A stretch of DNA of 64,000 nucleotides from CAWJLE01 sp963843645 (GCA_963843645.1 CAWJLE010000003.1:868001-932000), one strand, 5' to 3'; shown: positions 8,850-17,596, counted from the first letter of the stretch. Translations and numbers: made by a program. The notes: generated by a model not told the origin, from the letters alone.

Positions 8850-9169
8850 GCCTCTGGCTGATGATGGTTCTGGCGGGTCTGGCAACCTTCGCCACGCGGC
8901 TGTCCTTCATATTCCTGCTCGATCGAGTCAACGTCCCAGCCTGGTTCCAGCGCTCCCTGCGGTACGTGCCCGCCGCGGTTCTCTCTGCAATCATCGTGCC
9001 GGAGCTGGTGAACCACAACGGAGCCATGGACGTTTCTGTCGGCAATTCCCAGTTGCTATCAGGAGCGCTGGCCGCCCTCGTGGCCTGGCGCACCAAGAAC
9101 GTCATGTTGACCATCGTCGTCGGAATGGTAGCTCTGCTCGCGTTCCGGGCTCTCCTGCAGCATCCTTGA
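8846..9169 (+). CDS. azlD: AzlD family branched-chain amino acid transporter small subunit
   Basis: The start is the ATG at 8846, overlapping the azlC stop (ATGA). The 107-residue protein has about three to four hydrophobic helices and the AzlD pattern: a FATRLSFIFL segment, RYVPAAVLSAIIVPEL, and GALAALVAWRTKNVMLTIVVG. It is the obligate small partner of AzlC in the inner membrane. It is the last gene of the DUF2000-azlC-azlD operon and is followed by a hairpin terminator. Confidence 0.9.
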   Translation: MSLWLMMVLAGLATFATRLSFIFLLDRVNVPAWFQRSLRYVPAAVLSAIIVPELVNHNGAMDVSVGNSQLLSGALAALVAWRTKNVMLTIVVGMVALLAFRALLQHP

Positions 9170-9206
9170 ATTCTGCGGAGACTCCGGCCTGCGGCCCAAA
9201 GAAGAC

Positions 9207-9237
9207 GGGCAGGGCCTGCTCTGCCCTGCCCTCTTGC
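9207..9237. terminator. Bidirectional hairpin terminator
   Basis: A 9-bp perfect stem, GGGCAGGGC (9207-9215) with GCCCTGCCC (9223-9231) and a 7-base loop, followed by TCTTG. It lies between the converging azlD and the secreted repeat protein gene, so it can serve both strands. Confidence 0.65.
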
Positions 9238-9273
9238 CACAACTGCGAGGGAGACTGACGTCCAGTTACTTCA

Positions 9274-10062
9274 TCATGATGTTGCAGTGCTCGCAGGCGG
9301 CGGGCCACCCGGCCCACCCTGTCCGCCACCAGGTCCATCGGGCCCCTCACCACCAGGACCTCTCGTGAGTGAACCAAACATCTCAACGAGGTCCCCTGCA
9401 GACATATCCTTCAGCTTCTCAGCCATCGGGCTATCCTGCAGTGCGGCCAGAATGGTGTCAGCCAGTTGTTGCTCGGTGACGCCCTGCTCCGTGCCGATCT
9501 CCCCCAATGACCGCCCATCAACCTCTGCATCGAGCAATTGCCCTGGAGTCATGCCCAGTAGAGTGGCAAGAGCCTTGCCCACGGCCGAGCCGCCCGGAAG
9601 CCCATCGGTCGACGTACTGCTAAGGATCGAAGAGGCATCAAAACCAGAATCTTGAGGGCCTTTTGTTCCGGGGGGCCCCGACGGCGGTTCTCCCCGCGGT
9701 CCGGGCGTTCCCGACGGTGATCCCGGAGGTCCTCCTTGATCATTTCCGGCCGAGTTCTCTGCACGAGCAGCCGTCAGGGCCTCGGTCACTTGTTCTTCAG
9801 TCACACCTTTTTCGTTGGCGATATCAAGCAGCGTTTTGCCGGCAAGCTGCTCATCCAGCAGTCCTCCGGGAGTCGTGCCCAGCAAAGTAGCAATGGCCTT
9901 GTACTCAGTCAGACTCACAGGCCGGGCGCCGCCGCCGGGCGGCATCCTACCGTCAGGTGTGCCGCTCGGACCCTGTGCAAAAACCACCCCGGCGACGAAC
10001 AGTCCAACGATGACGATCGCCAGCATGACATTGACTCCCAACAGGGTTCTTCTCATCCACAA
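9274..10062 (-). CDS. Secreted repeat protein with two LGMTPGQLLDAE-type repeats
   Basis: 262 residues with a signal peptide (MWMRRTLLG, a hydrophobic run, then VVFAQ). Two copies of an approximately 45-residue helical repeat follow, centred on LLGTTPGGLLDEQLAGKTL and LLGMTPGQLLDAEVDGRSL, each ending in GVTEEQ or GVTEQQ and a LADTILAA-like helix. A Gly/Pro-rich linker separates them and a Gly/Pro tail ends the protein. The function is unknown. Similar repeats occur in many exported proteins of Chloroflexota and some Firmicutes. It is a paralogue of the next gene on the same strand (10312-11148). Confidence 0.75.
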   Translation of the reverse strand: MWMRRTLLGVNVMLAIVIVGLFVAGVVFAQGPSGTPDGRMPPGGGARPVSLTEYKAIATLLGTTPGGLLDEQLAGKTLLDIANEKGVTEEQVTEALTAARAENSAGNDQGGPPGSPSGTPGPRGEPPSGPPGTKGPQDSGFDASSILSSTSTDGLPGGSAVGKALATLLGMTPGQLLDAEVDGRSLGEIGTEQGVTEQQLADTILAALQDSPMAEKLKDMSAGDLVEMFGSLTRGPGGEGPDGPGGGQGGPGGPPPASTATS

Positions 10063-10240
10063 GCCTCCGTTATTCCTTGGTGTTCTCCCTCACTACAGAA
10101 TCGATTCTACCAGAAGATTCTGTATTCCCTGTGGAGATTCCGTGGAATGACCGTAAAGATACTGTGGAGTTGGCGCGCTCACCTCCAGGCAAGGGCAACG
10201 AGCCACCCAACTACAAATTCTTCCCAGTGGCAGAAAAATC

Positions 10241-10271
10241 AGCGGGCAAGGTCCATTAGACGCTGCCCGCT
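10241..10271 (-). terminator. Rho-independent terminator of the 10312-11148 gene
   Basis: AGCGGGCA (10241-10248) pairs with TGCCCGCT (10264-10271). On the minus strand the stem is followed by GATTTTTCTG, a proper T tract, 40 bp after the stop of the upstream repeat-protein gene. The two paralogous genes are therefore probably separate transcripts. Confidence 0.75.
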
Positions 10272-10311
10272 TTGCGACGACTGCAAGGGAGATTGTACCA
10301 TTCTAAATCGG

Positions 10312-11148
10312 TTACGGTGTCGTGGTACTTTCCGGCGTTACAGAAGTGCCGCCCCCCCGCCGATTACCTCTTGTGCCCCAGGCTGGGCGATCTTCGCCGC
10401 CGCGCGTCCATCCTCCTGGACCACCCTGAGGAGCGCCGTCCAGCGAGTCGAGCTGATTCACGAGATCCTCAGGGGCCACCGCTTTCAATGTGTCCAATGA
10501 GGAATCCGCCTGCTGCTGCGTGAGCCGGCCAGCGTTGACGGCCTGGTCGAGACCATCCTTGCGAGCGGCCAGGATAGCGTCGGCCAGCTGTTGTGCGGTC
10601 ACGCCTTTCCCTTGGGCAATTTCGAGCGCCGTCTGGCCTGAAAGCAGCGCGTCGAGAAGCTGTCCGGGAGTCATTTCCAGCTGGTCCGCCACGGTCTTGA
10701 ATTCCGGTAAGCGACCGATCACAATGTTCATCTGGGGCGGGCGGGCGCCCGTGCCACGAGGTCTCTGTTGCGACATCTGATCGGCCTGCTGTTGCGTCAT
10801 GCGTCCGTCCTGGACCGCCTGGTCTAAACTTGCCTTGCGAGTGGCCTGGATCGCGTCAGTCAGTTGTTGTTCGGAGACGCCTTTTTCAGTGGCGATGTCT
10901 TGGAGGGTTTGGCCCCCCAATTCTGCATCAAGCAATTGCCCCGGCGTCATGGCCAATAGGTCGGAGACGGCTTTGAGCAGAGCAGAGCGCGCTTGCCAAC
11001 CGATCGGCCCCGATACGGGTGCCTCGGGTGTTGGCGTCGTTGCGTCGGGCACTGGCGTCGGATCCTGCGCAAAAGCCGGTCCCGCCACGAACAGCCCAAC
11101 GAGAACGACCACCAGCAGTCCGCCGGCTCCCATCCGGATCCTTCTCAT
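10312..11148 (-). CDS. Secreted repeat protein, paralogue of the 9274-10062 gene
   Basis: 278 residues with an N-terminal signal peptide ending near PAFAQ and a short Pro/Thr spacer. Two repeats follow: LLAMTPGQLLDAELGGQTL with GVSEQQL, and QLEMTPGQLLDALLSGQTA with GVTAQQL. Each is followed by a short helix pair of the type DQAVQDGRMTQQQAD / DQAVNAGRLTQQQAD. That DGRMTQQQAD element is widespread in exported bacterial proteins of unknown role. The C-terminus is rich in Gly, Arg and Thr and looks disordered. No enzyme motif is visible. Two adjacent paralogues suggest tandem duplication, with later divergence of linkers. Confidence 0.75.
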   Translation of the reverse strand: MRRIRMGAGGLLVVVLVGLFVAGPAFAQDPTPVPDATTPTPEAPVSGPIGWQARSALLKAVSDLLAMTPGQLLDAELGGQTLQDIATEKGVSEQQLTDAIQATRKASLDQAVQDGRMTQQQADQMSQQRPRGTGARPPQMNIVIGRLPEFKTVADQLEMTPGQLLDALLSGQTALEIAQGKGVTAQQLADAILAARKDGLDQAVNAGRLTQQQADSSLDTLKAVAPEDLVNQLDSLDGAPQGGPGGWTRGGEDRPAWGTRGNRRGGGTSVTPESTTTP

Positions 11149-11633
11149 ATGTAACCTCCGTGACAGCTATGGTATTTTTCCTAAACGTCACTCAGCGATT
11201 CTATCGCAGAAGTGTGGAGTGTTAATGGAGATCTCATGTGATCTCTGTTAAGAGGTGGCAGATGACGCATTTGCACAGTCGTGGTACAATAAGAGTGCTG
11301 TGTGGTATTCGAACCTCGCCGTCTTGGACACGGCGCCAAGCTAGAACTCCGTTTCAGTCGTGGCTTATTCAGTCATCGTTCGCCTCGTCGGCGCCCTTCG
11401 CTGACGGCCAGACCTTCTCAAGGGTGTGCACCTCGTACGATTCTAATTCATCAGTGAAGCTTATGTGATCCGGTTGACTGCCACCATTTCAGCAGGCACC
11501 CGCCCATGTTGTATCGTCCCTCCGGCACGCCTCGCCGTACGACTGCAGCGTGGCTCATCGGCCCCAAGTCGTTCCTACATCTGGTTCAGCGGCTCTATCC
11601 TTTAGCGTCCAGCCCAAAGGCAAGGAGGATAAC
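11149..11633. other. 485-bp intergenic region before the substrate-binding protein gene
   Basis: The region separates two diverging genes. A small inverted repeat, GAGATC-6-GATCTC, lies near 11229-11246 and a TACAAT that could be a -10 box lies near 11285, without a good -35. No coding region is convincing and I see no tRNA. Confidence 0.4.
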
Positions 11634-13229
11634 ATGTTCAAGAGGATCGTCAACGTTGCGGCAACTGTCCTATTAACTCTGGCCGTGCTCGCCCAAGTGC
11701 CGGCCTCCCCCCCACCTGCGTCGGCTCAGAACAACGGCCTCACCGAAGCGACCACCGCCGACGCGGTCAGCTTTCATCCGTACCTGACTACCGACACGGC
11801 TTCCAGCTCCTACCAGGGCCTCGTCTACGCCGCCGGCCTGCTGAAACGCAACCCAGACACGCTGAAAATGGAAGCCAACATGGCCAAGTCCTGGACCATT
11901 TCACCGGACCAACTGGTCTACACCTTCACCCTCAGATCGGATCTGAAATGGAGCGATGGGGAGCCAATTACTTCGGCGGACTTCAAATGGACCTGGGACC
12001 AGGCCATGAATCCCGCCAACGACTACCCATATCGAGAGAACAATACGTTCATCAAGTCCTACGAAGCCCCCGATCCGACCCACGTGGTCGTCACCATCAA
12101 CTCAGTGTTCTGCCCCGCGCTTGAGGGCGTGGACGCGATAACGCCGCTCCCCATGCACATCTGGCAGAAGTACGATTGGAAAGACCCAGAGAAGAATCCC
12201 GAAATCCTTCACCCGACTGTTGTCTCGGGCCCATTCAAGCTACAGGAGTGGGTCAAAGACGACCATGCGATATTCGTTGCTAACGATTCCTACTTCCTGG
12301 GCCGCCCCAAGCTCGACACATACACAATCCGAATCGTTCCTGAGCAAAGCATCGCCTTCACCATGCTGCAGAGTGGCCAGGTGGACACAGCGCCGGTGTC
12401 CCCGGAGCAGTACGCTGAAGCCAAAAAGATCCCCATCCTCAATGAATACAATTGGTGGCTGGCATCCGGCACCTGGAGCTACATCGGTTTCAACTTGCGG
12501 CATCCTGCACTGCAGGACCTGAAAGTCCGCCAGGCGTTGAGCTACGCCTTCGATCGCAACCAGCTGATCGCCAAGGTTTTGCACGGCCTGGCCCGTCCAC
12601 TCTATTCAACCATCGTCCCGTCGAGTCCGTACTACAATGCCAACGTGCCACACTACGATTATAACCCCGACATGGCCAAACAACTGCTCAAGGAGGCCGG
12701 TTACACGCCAGGCTCGGACGGCATCATGCAGAAGAATGGCCAGCGTCTGAGTCTGAGCCTCATATATGGCCCCAACACCAGTACAACCCGGCAGGCCATC
12801 GCGGTCGTCGCCCAGGCACAGTTCAAGCAAATCGGCGTCGACGTGAACATTCAGGGGTTGGAGTGGGGCGCATTCCTGGATGCCCAACAAAAGCCGCCGT
12901 ACAACTGGGACCTGAGCGTAGCCGGATGGGCATCCACGCTCGACCCACACTGGATGTGGCAGATATGGTCCTCCAAATTCCCCGACTTGGATTACGTCGC
13001 CTACGACAACCCCAAGGTCGCCGATCTTTTCACACAGGGTGCGACGCAGTGCAGCGATCAGAAAGCAATCTACGACCAGATCCAGCTGCTCATCGCCCAA
13101 GATGCGCCGTACATCTTCATATCCCAGGATGAGTCATACGCCTTCTACAACAAGCGTATCGCCGGCATCCATCCGACAGCAATCGGCATCGGCTATAATA
13201 TCGAGCAGTGGTCTGTGACGACCCCATAG
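11634..13229 (+). CDS. ABC transporter substrate-binding protein, family 5 (oligopeptide/nickel type)
   Basis: The start is the ATG at 11634, after AAGGAGG. The 531-residue product has a signal peptide (MFKRIVNVAATVLLTLAVLA to about ASAQ) and the SBP family 5 layout. It has LTEATTADAVSFHPYLTTD at the mature end, KSWTISPDQLVYTFTLRSD and KWSDGEPITSADF in lobe I, RQALSYAFDRNQLI in the hinge region, and the final lobe with QLLIAQDAPYIFI. It would bind oligopeptides or another bulky solute outside the membrane. No permease or ATPase genes adjoin it, so it is an orphan binding protein that must use a distant transporter. A strong terminator follows. Confidence 0.9.
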   Translation: MFKRIVNVAATVLLTLAVLAQVPASPPPASAQNNGLTEATTADAVSFHPYLTTDTASSSYQGLVYAAGLLKRNPDTLKMEANMAKSWTISPDQLVYTFTLRSDLKWSDGEPITSADFKWTWDQAMNPANDYPYRENNTFIKSYEAPDPTHVVVTINSVFCPALEGVDAITPLPMHIWQKYDWKDPEKNPEILHPTVVSGPFKLQEWVKDDHAIFVANDSYFLGRPKLDTYTIRIVPEQSIAFTMLQSGQVDTAPVSPEQYAEAKKIPILNEYNWWLASGTWSYIGFNLRHPALQDLKVRQALSYAFDRNQLIAKVLHGLARPLYSTIVPSSPYYNANVPHYDYNPDMAKQLLKEAGYTPGSDGIMQKNGQRLSLSLIYGPNTSTTRQAIAVVAQAQFKQIGVDVNIQGLEWGAFLDAQQKPPYNWDLSVAGWASTLDPHWMWQIWSSKFPDLDYVAYDNPKVADLFTQGATQCSDQKAIYDQIQLLIAQDAPYIFISQDESYAFYNKRIAGIHPTAIGIGYNIEQWSVTTP

Positions 13230-13237
13230 TACTTCTG

Positions 13238-13286
13238 GACGATCGGGCCCCGGCCAACAGGTAGCCGGGACCCGATCGTCTTTTCT
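13238..13286 (+). terminator. Rho-independent terminator after the binding-protein gene
   Basis: A long near-perfect stem starts with GACGATCGGG (13238-13247) and closes with CCCGATCGTC ending at 13280, followed directly by TTTTCT. Confidence 0.8.
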
Positions 13287-13359
13287 ATTCGCCACTGAAA
13301 GCCACTTGTGGTAAACTGCGCGTCAAGTCGCAAAGCTTCTTCACAAGGGGGGACACAGA

Positions 13360-13839
13360 GTGGACATTGTGGTGCGCAGGATGGAGGCCACAGACGTCGA
13401 TGGGGCAGCTCGGGTGCACAGCCTCGCATTTCCGCGTCAGAGCCAGTCACGTGATTGGATCGAGTGCAATTTTCGAGCCTACCCACGGATGCAGTATTTC
13501 GTCGCCGAGGCCGCCGGTCAGATCGCCGGCTATATCCACTGGACGCAGAAAAGCGGCTTTCGGCCCGAGGTCGTGTTGGAATTGGAACAGCTGGCGGTCG
13601 ACCCAGCCAGCCAGGGACAGGGCATCGGTCGCCGTCTGATCGTCGATTCGCTGCCGCTAGTGAGAGCCCAGTTGCGCGAACGAGAAGCACACCTCAAGCA
13701 CGTCATGGTCACCACTCGCACCGACAATCACGCTCAGGAGCTCTATCGACGGACTCTCGGTGTCGAAGTGGAGGCGACTCTTCAGGACGTATACTCGGGC
13801 GACGAGGTCATTATGATCGTCCGCAACCTCCCTGAGTAG
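13360..13839 (+). CDS. GNAT family N-acetyltransferase
   Basis: The start is GTG at 13360 after AAGGGGGGA. The 159-residue protein has the GNAT acetyl-CoA-binding motif A in LEQLAVDPASQGQGIGRRL (Q/R-x-x-G-x-G/A pattern), a preceding beta-strand region (YFVAEAAGQIAGYIHW) and a C-terminal HAQELYRRTLGVEVEA segment. The substrate is unknown. It stands alone between the binding protein and a kinase remnant. Confidence 0.88.
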   Translation: MDIVVRRMEATDVDGAARVHSLAFPRQSQSRDWIECNFRAYPRMQYFVAEAAGQIAGYIHWTQKSGFRPEVVLELEQLAVDPASQGQGIGRRLIVDSLPLVRAQLREREAHLKHVMVTTRTDNHAQELYRRTLGVEVEATLQDVYSGDEVIMIVRNLPE

Positions 13840-13853
13840 GGGGCTGTCAACAA

Positions 13854-14372
13854 TTATTTGGGGATGACCGGCAGAGAGAAGAAGAACGTCGCACCCTCAT
13901 CCGGCGCGCTCTCTGCCCATACCTGTCCCCCATGCTGTTCCACAATGCGCTGCACGATGGCGAGGCCCACGCCGCTGCCTGCGAACTGCTCTGCGCCGGG
14001 CAAGCATTGGAAGACGCCGAACAACTGCCGGGCGTCGGCCATGTCGAAACCGACGCCGTAATCGCGGACGTAGTACAACCACTCCTGCCCGTCCTCGCTG
14101 GCACGTGAGCCGATCTCGATTCGAGCGACGTCCTTCGGCTGCGAGAATTTCACGGAGTTCGACAGCAGATTCGCAAACACCTAGCGCAACAAGGTTTGGT
14201 CCGCACTGACCGGTGCGAGTGGCTGCAACCGAATCTCGATGTTCTCACTCTCGTCCTTGCTTTCATCGAGAACCTCAGTTACCAACGCCGTCACGTCGCA
14301 TGGCTTAACCTGGATCGTCTGGCGATCCAGGCGAGACAGGCCGAGAAGACCCTCGACACGCGCGTGGCAACG
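13854..14372 (-). pseudogene. Remnant of a sensor histidine kinase (C-terminal part only, with nonsense codon)
   Basis: Bases 14180-13854 encode a complete HATPase core (NLLSNSVKF, DYGVGFD, GSGVGLAIVQRIVEQHGG). Upstream in the same frame, 14372-14184 encodes the end of the dimerization helix (GLLGLSRLDRQTIQ) and the linker to LLR. It is then interrupted by TAG at 14181-14183, where related kinases have Gln (LLRQVFANLLSN). Before about 14372 the frame contains further stops and no H box can be found. The gene is therefore truncated at its 5' end and carries a nonsense mutation. A phytochrome-like or PAS kinase ancestor is likely. Confidence 0.75.
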
Positions 14373-14434
14373 TCACAATGCCACAGCATCGCGGCAGATC
14401 ACGCGCTAGATGCGAGTGACCAAGGCCGTAAGGC

Positions 14435-15133
14435 TCAATACTCGCGAATGAGGATCGGCAGATACTGAAGGATCGGATGTTCGATGAGGAAAAAGCCGAC
14501 CTGCGTCTCGAAAGCCACACGGACATCGAGGTCGCCGCCGGCTCCCGCGTCCATTTCGCAGTGGATGGCCAGCCTTTCGCCAGGCGCCACCCGCAGACTA
14601 TCAGAAGAAGACGCCAGCGAAATCGGCGTCCATACGCCATCCGGAGCGCTGGCGATGTTCACATCGCTCCGAGAGGCGGTACGTCGAACCACACCGTCAG
14701 GCCCGAGCACGTCGAGCCTCATCACAGCGTCACCGGAATACGCGCCCGTCCGCTTGAGGACGTAGAACTGAGCCGAGCGCACGCTCGTCGTGGTGGCGGA
14801 CGCGGGGAGGACGAAGTAGGAATCGGCAGCCACAGCCGACCGAAAGGCAGCCGTTCCACTCGCGAACTGCCCGGTGGAGAACTCACCGTTCACGTCTCCC
14901 TCTCGCGGGAAGCCCAGCCTCCAGGTCTCGCCCGATGCCAACACGGAACTTGCGTCGGACGTCAGGTGCCCGTTAACTTCGTAGTCGCCGCCGCTCAGTG
15001 TGTTTCCGCCACCGCTCCCGGCCAGGGCAGTCGACACGGCCAGCGCCAGGACCACAGCGAGCATCACACCAGTTGGGATCAAACGTTTCGTCACCTTGCA
15101 GCCTCTTTCGCTCCCCAGAGACGCCGCCATCAT
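14435..15133 (-). CDS. Secreted protein of unknown function, paralogous to the C-terminal domain of the next gene upstream
   Basis: The ATG at 15133 overlaps the stop of the upstream gene by four bases (ATGA). A GTG at 15094 would give a more normal signal peptide (VTKRLIPTGVMLAVVLALA). The mature part of about 145 residues shares a clear pattern with residues 150-300 of the neighbour: ETWRLGFPREGDVN versus EVWRLGFTREGSVD, VRSAQFYVLKRTGAYSG versus IQSAHFYLLSRTGSYGG, and GAGGDLDVR versus GAGGDLDVR-like endings. It probably forms a beta-rich extracellular domain. It is the last gene of a four-gene leftward operon of exported proteins. Confidence 0.7.
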   Translation of the reverse strand: MMAASLGSERGCKVTKRLIPTGVMLAVVLALAVSTALAGSGGGNTLSGGDYEVNGHLTSDASSVLASGETWRLGFPREGDVNGEFSTGQFASGTAAFRSAVAADSYFVLPASATTTSVRSAQFYVLKRTGAYSGDAVMRLDVLGPDGVVRRTASRSDVNIASAPDGVWTPISLASSSDSLRVAPGERLAIHCEMDAGAGGDLDVRVAFETQVGFFLIEHPILQYLPILIREY

Positions 15134-16035
15134 TGAACCTCAACCTCGAACATGGGACGCACGTCCAGGTCGCCGCCAGCCGCGCCATCCAAATGGAAAT
15201 GAAACGCCAGAAACTCACCGGCGTCGACGACTAGATCGTCGGCGGTGCCCGATAGCGCAACGCCGGTCCAGGCACTCGCCGCCGCCGCGGCCAGGTCGAT
15301 GGACCCACTTGATGCCGTGTGCTGGAGCGCCCCATCGAAACGAATGACCTCTAAGGCAAGGGTCGCGCTGCCGCCATAAGAGCCTGTTCTGCTCAAAAGA
15401 TAGAAATGAGCGGATTGAATTGTTTTCGAAGCGGCTGGGGCTGGGAAGATGTAATAGATGTCCGGTGCCTGCTGTGATCGAAAAGCCGCCACGTCCCCGG
15501 CCACCCGACCGATGACCGCACTGTAGTCGACCGAACCCTCACGCGTGAAACCCAGACGCCACACTTCGCGTGCCGTCACGGCGGCCTTAACGTCCCCGGC
15601 CGCAGCTAAAGACACTGCTTGGCGCGGAGACAGGGTGGTGAACGCGGCTTCGCCACCAGCGGGCCGCACGCTGATCTCCAGATAGGGACCGATGTCATCC
15701 CTCACGTCCCCGAAGTCCAGCGAAACTGCGAACGCGCCGTCACGGACACGGACCGCTCTCGCCGTTTGCTCGGATCCAAGGACGTCGCCGCCCGTGCTGT
15801 CGCCGTACAGGCGGAACTTGAAATCATATGGGCCATTGGCAGGTTGGCCCTTGAGCGCCAGTCTGCCCTCGTAGCTGAATCGTCCGCCCGCTTCAGACAC
15901 CGGCCCTCCAAACGTCGTCGCTGCCGGGGCGAGTCTCTGGGCCACGACGATTCGTGGCACGACGACAAATGAGGCTGCGAGCAATACGAGTAACAGAGTC
16001 ATCGCCAGAATCCTGGACATCGCGCGTTCGTTCAT
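15130..16035 (-). CDS. Secreted protein with tail-fibre-like N-terminal domain and duplicated beta domain
   Basis: The start is ATG at 16035 after GGAGG. A signal peptide ends near IVVAQ. Residues about 40-135 follow the common exported pattern FSYEGRLALKG, GPYDFKFRLYGDSTGG, GAFAVSLDFGDV, YLEISVRPAGG, LSPRQAVS. This domain is found at the N-terminus of many myxobacterial and Chloroflexota surface proteins. The C-terminal part of about 145 residues is paralogous to the following gene. No catalytic motif is seen. Position in the operon, just after the S74-domain protein, suggests that it is part of the same surface structure. Confidence 0.7.
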   Translation of the reverse strand: MNERAMSRILAMTLLLVLLAASFVVVPRIVVAQRLAPAATTFGGPVSEAGGRFSYEGRLALKGQPANGPYDFKFRLYGDSTGGDVLGSEQTARAVRVRDGAFAVSLDFGDVRDDIGPYLEISVRPAGGEAAFTTLSPRQAVSLAAAGDVKAAVTAREVWRLGFTREGSVDYSAVIGRVAGDVAAFRSQQAPDIYYIFPAPAASKTIQSAHFYLLSRTGSYGGSATLALEVIRFDGALQHTASSGSIDLAAAAASAWTGVALSGTADDLVVDAGEFLAFHFHLDGAAGGDLDVRPMFEVEVQ

Positions 16036-16099
16036 CCATCGACCTCCTCGTGGTTTGCGACTTCCGAAGTCTCTCCGAAAAGCGAAGTCCCCTTCGCCG

Positions 16100-17551
16100 T
16101 CATCGAGTCTCGAGCGCGGCAAGTCGTTTCTCTAATTGAGCGTTTTGCTGCGCCAGGCGCGCGATTTGGGCATCCTTTTCCTTCATCATCTGATACAGCT
16201 CCTGGACTCCGGCAAGAGCCACCCCGTTCGTGTCCAGGGGCGCGATGTGGCGGTCGTCGAGACCAAGCCCAAAGGCCGCCTGGAAATCCTGCGCCGTCGG
16301 GCCCATGTGACGCACGGTTGCCGGGTCGGATTTGTAGTTCCACGTCCGGACCGGCATCGCGGCCAGCCGCTCCAGCACTTGCTGCCCGTTCACGGGAGCG
16401 AAGTTCGTCTTGGCGTTGACGTCAGAATACTCCGTGAGACTTCCGTTCAAGAGAAGACTGCCGCTGATGACCGCGCTGCCACGCACGTCCAGCCTTGCCT
16501 CCGGCGAGGCAGTGCCAATGCCGACGTTTCCACTGGCCGCAATGTCGATGCTGCTGGTCGGCGCGCCGGGGCGTATCCTGAAAGGAAGGTGCGTTCCGCC
16601 GCTGACGTCCCGGATGAAAAAATTGGTCTCGTTGCCGGCAATGTCCCACGTTTGGGCAGACCATCCACTGCTCGTATTTTGCTCCAGGCGGAATGCCGGG
16701 GTGTCCGCGCTGTTCACGTGCACATCCAACGCGGGGGTGCTCGTCTTCAAACCAAGCCGGCCTCTGCCATCCACGAACACCGAATTCGAGGGGGCGCCCG
16801 CAATCAGAGTGAACGGAACCTTGCCGCCGGTCACGTCCTCGATCGAGAACTTGTCGGAGCCGCCGCTGGCGGAGTCGTTCGCAGTAAGCTGCCAGTCGTT
16901 CGCCGGAAACCCGCCTGCGATACTCGTATCGTCGAACTTGATGCGGGTGTTATTCTCTTTGAGCCGCAAAGTATCGAACCCAAACGACTCGTTGTTGACG
17001 CAGTCTAATCCCACGCAGGCACTGCTCTGAACGATCAGATCATCGGCGACTACCTGATCCAGGCGGGAGATACCGCCTCCATCTTTGTCCGAGCCAGTGT
17101 ATGCCCCTGTGACGATCTGATCCGCTTGAACAGTGAAAGCCCCCGATTGGGTCAGCGCCCCGGAAGGCAATTTGCCTTCTGCCTGCAACTGCTTAACAAC
17201 CGCGTCGCGGTCCTCGGAATCTGCCGCTGCAACCAGCGCGGCCTGCGTCTCAGCATCGATCTGCGGGACCACCTCCAATTCGTAAGTGTAGGTGCCGTCG
17301 GCGTGACCCGCCGCATCAAAGGACGCCTTACTGCCGGCTCCGAACTCCTGGCGAGACTGCCCATTGGGGCCGCTGATGGTCAGCACCAGTCGGGCGTAAC
17401 TGACCTTCGCAGTCCAGGTTATCGACTTTGCGCTCACAGTGGCTGCCGCAACCGGACCGCTTGGGCCCTGAGCCAGGGCAACAGATACGCCAAGACAAAG
17501 CAACAGCATAAGCAGGCTAAAAGATAGAAGCGAGTTCGGTTTTATGCTCAT
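16100..17551 (-). CDS. Exported protein with C-terminal peptidase S74 (intramolecular chaperone) domain
   Basis: The start is ATG at 17551 after GGGAGGTG. Domain order: signal peptide (LLMLLLCLGVSVALA), beta-rich region, fibre-like middle with repeated SGNVGIGTASPEARLDV-type turns, and an S74 domain. The S74 domain has the self-cleaving Ser-Lys pair in SDVNAKTNF (Ser about 376) and continues through LAAMPVRTWNYK and GPTAQDFQAAFGLG. It ends in a coiled coil (KEKDAQIARLAQQNAQLEK). In phage tail spikes this domain trimerizes the fibre and then cleaves itself off. Here it is on a chromosomally encoded secreted protein in an operon of surface proteins, with no phage genes nearby. Confidence 0.85.
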   Translation of the reverse strand: MSIKPNSLLSFSLLMLLLCLGVSVALAQGPSGPVAAATVSAKSITWTAKVSYARLVLTISGPNGQSRQEFGAGSKASFDAAGHADGTYTYELEVVPQIDAETQAALVAAADSEDRDAVVKQLQAEGKLPSGALTQSGAFTVQADQIVTGAYTGSDKDGGGISRLDQVVADDLIVQSSACVGLDCVNNESFGFDTLRLKENNTRIKFDDTSIAGGFPANDWQLTANDSASGGSDKFSIEDVTGGKVPFTLIAGAPSNSVFVDGRGRLGLKTSTPALDVHVNSADTPAFRLEQNTSSGWSAQTWDIAGNETNFFIRDVSGGTHLPFRIRPGAPTSSIDIAASGNVGIGTASPEARLDVRGSAVISGSLLLNGSLTEYSDVNAKTNFAPVNGQQVLERLAAMPVRTWNYKSDPATVRHMGPTAQDFQAAFGLGLDDRHIAPLDTNGVALAGVQELYQMMKEKDAQIARLAQQNAQLEKRLAALETR

Positions 17552-17596
17552 TTGACACCTCCCGAGATTAGGGCTGGTCGATCTCTGCAATCCTGC

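Noticed and set aside
11295..11365. tRNA-like sequence containing ATTCGAACC on the plus strand
   Set aside because: The flanking bases do not form a T-arm or acceptor stem in either orientation and no anticodon arm can be drawn.
12240..12584. Long antisense frame inside the binding-protein gene
   Set aside because: It is a shadow of the GC-rich coding frame on the opposite strand, without ribosome site or family resemblance.
14181..14183. TAG in the kinase fragment as a recoded codon
   Set aside because: The gene is also truncated at its 5' end with more stops upstream, and related kinases have Gln here; a nonsense mutation is simpler.
16100..17551. Prophage tail-fibre gene
   Set aside because: The gene has a signal peptide and lies in an operon of exported proteins with no capsid, portal, terminase or integrase gene in the window.
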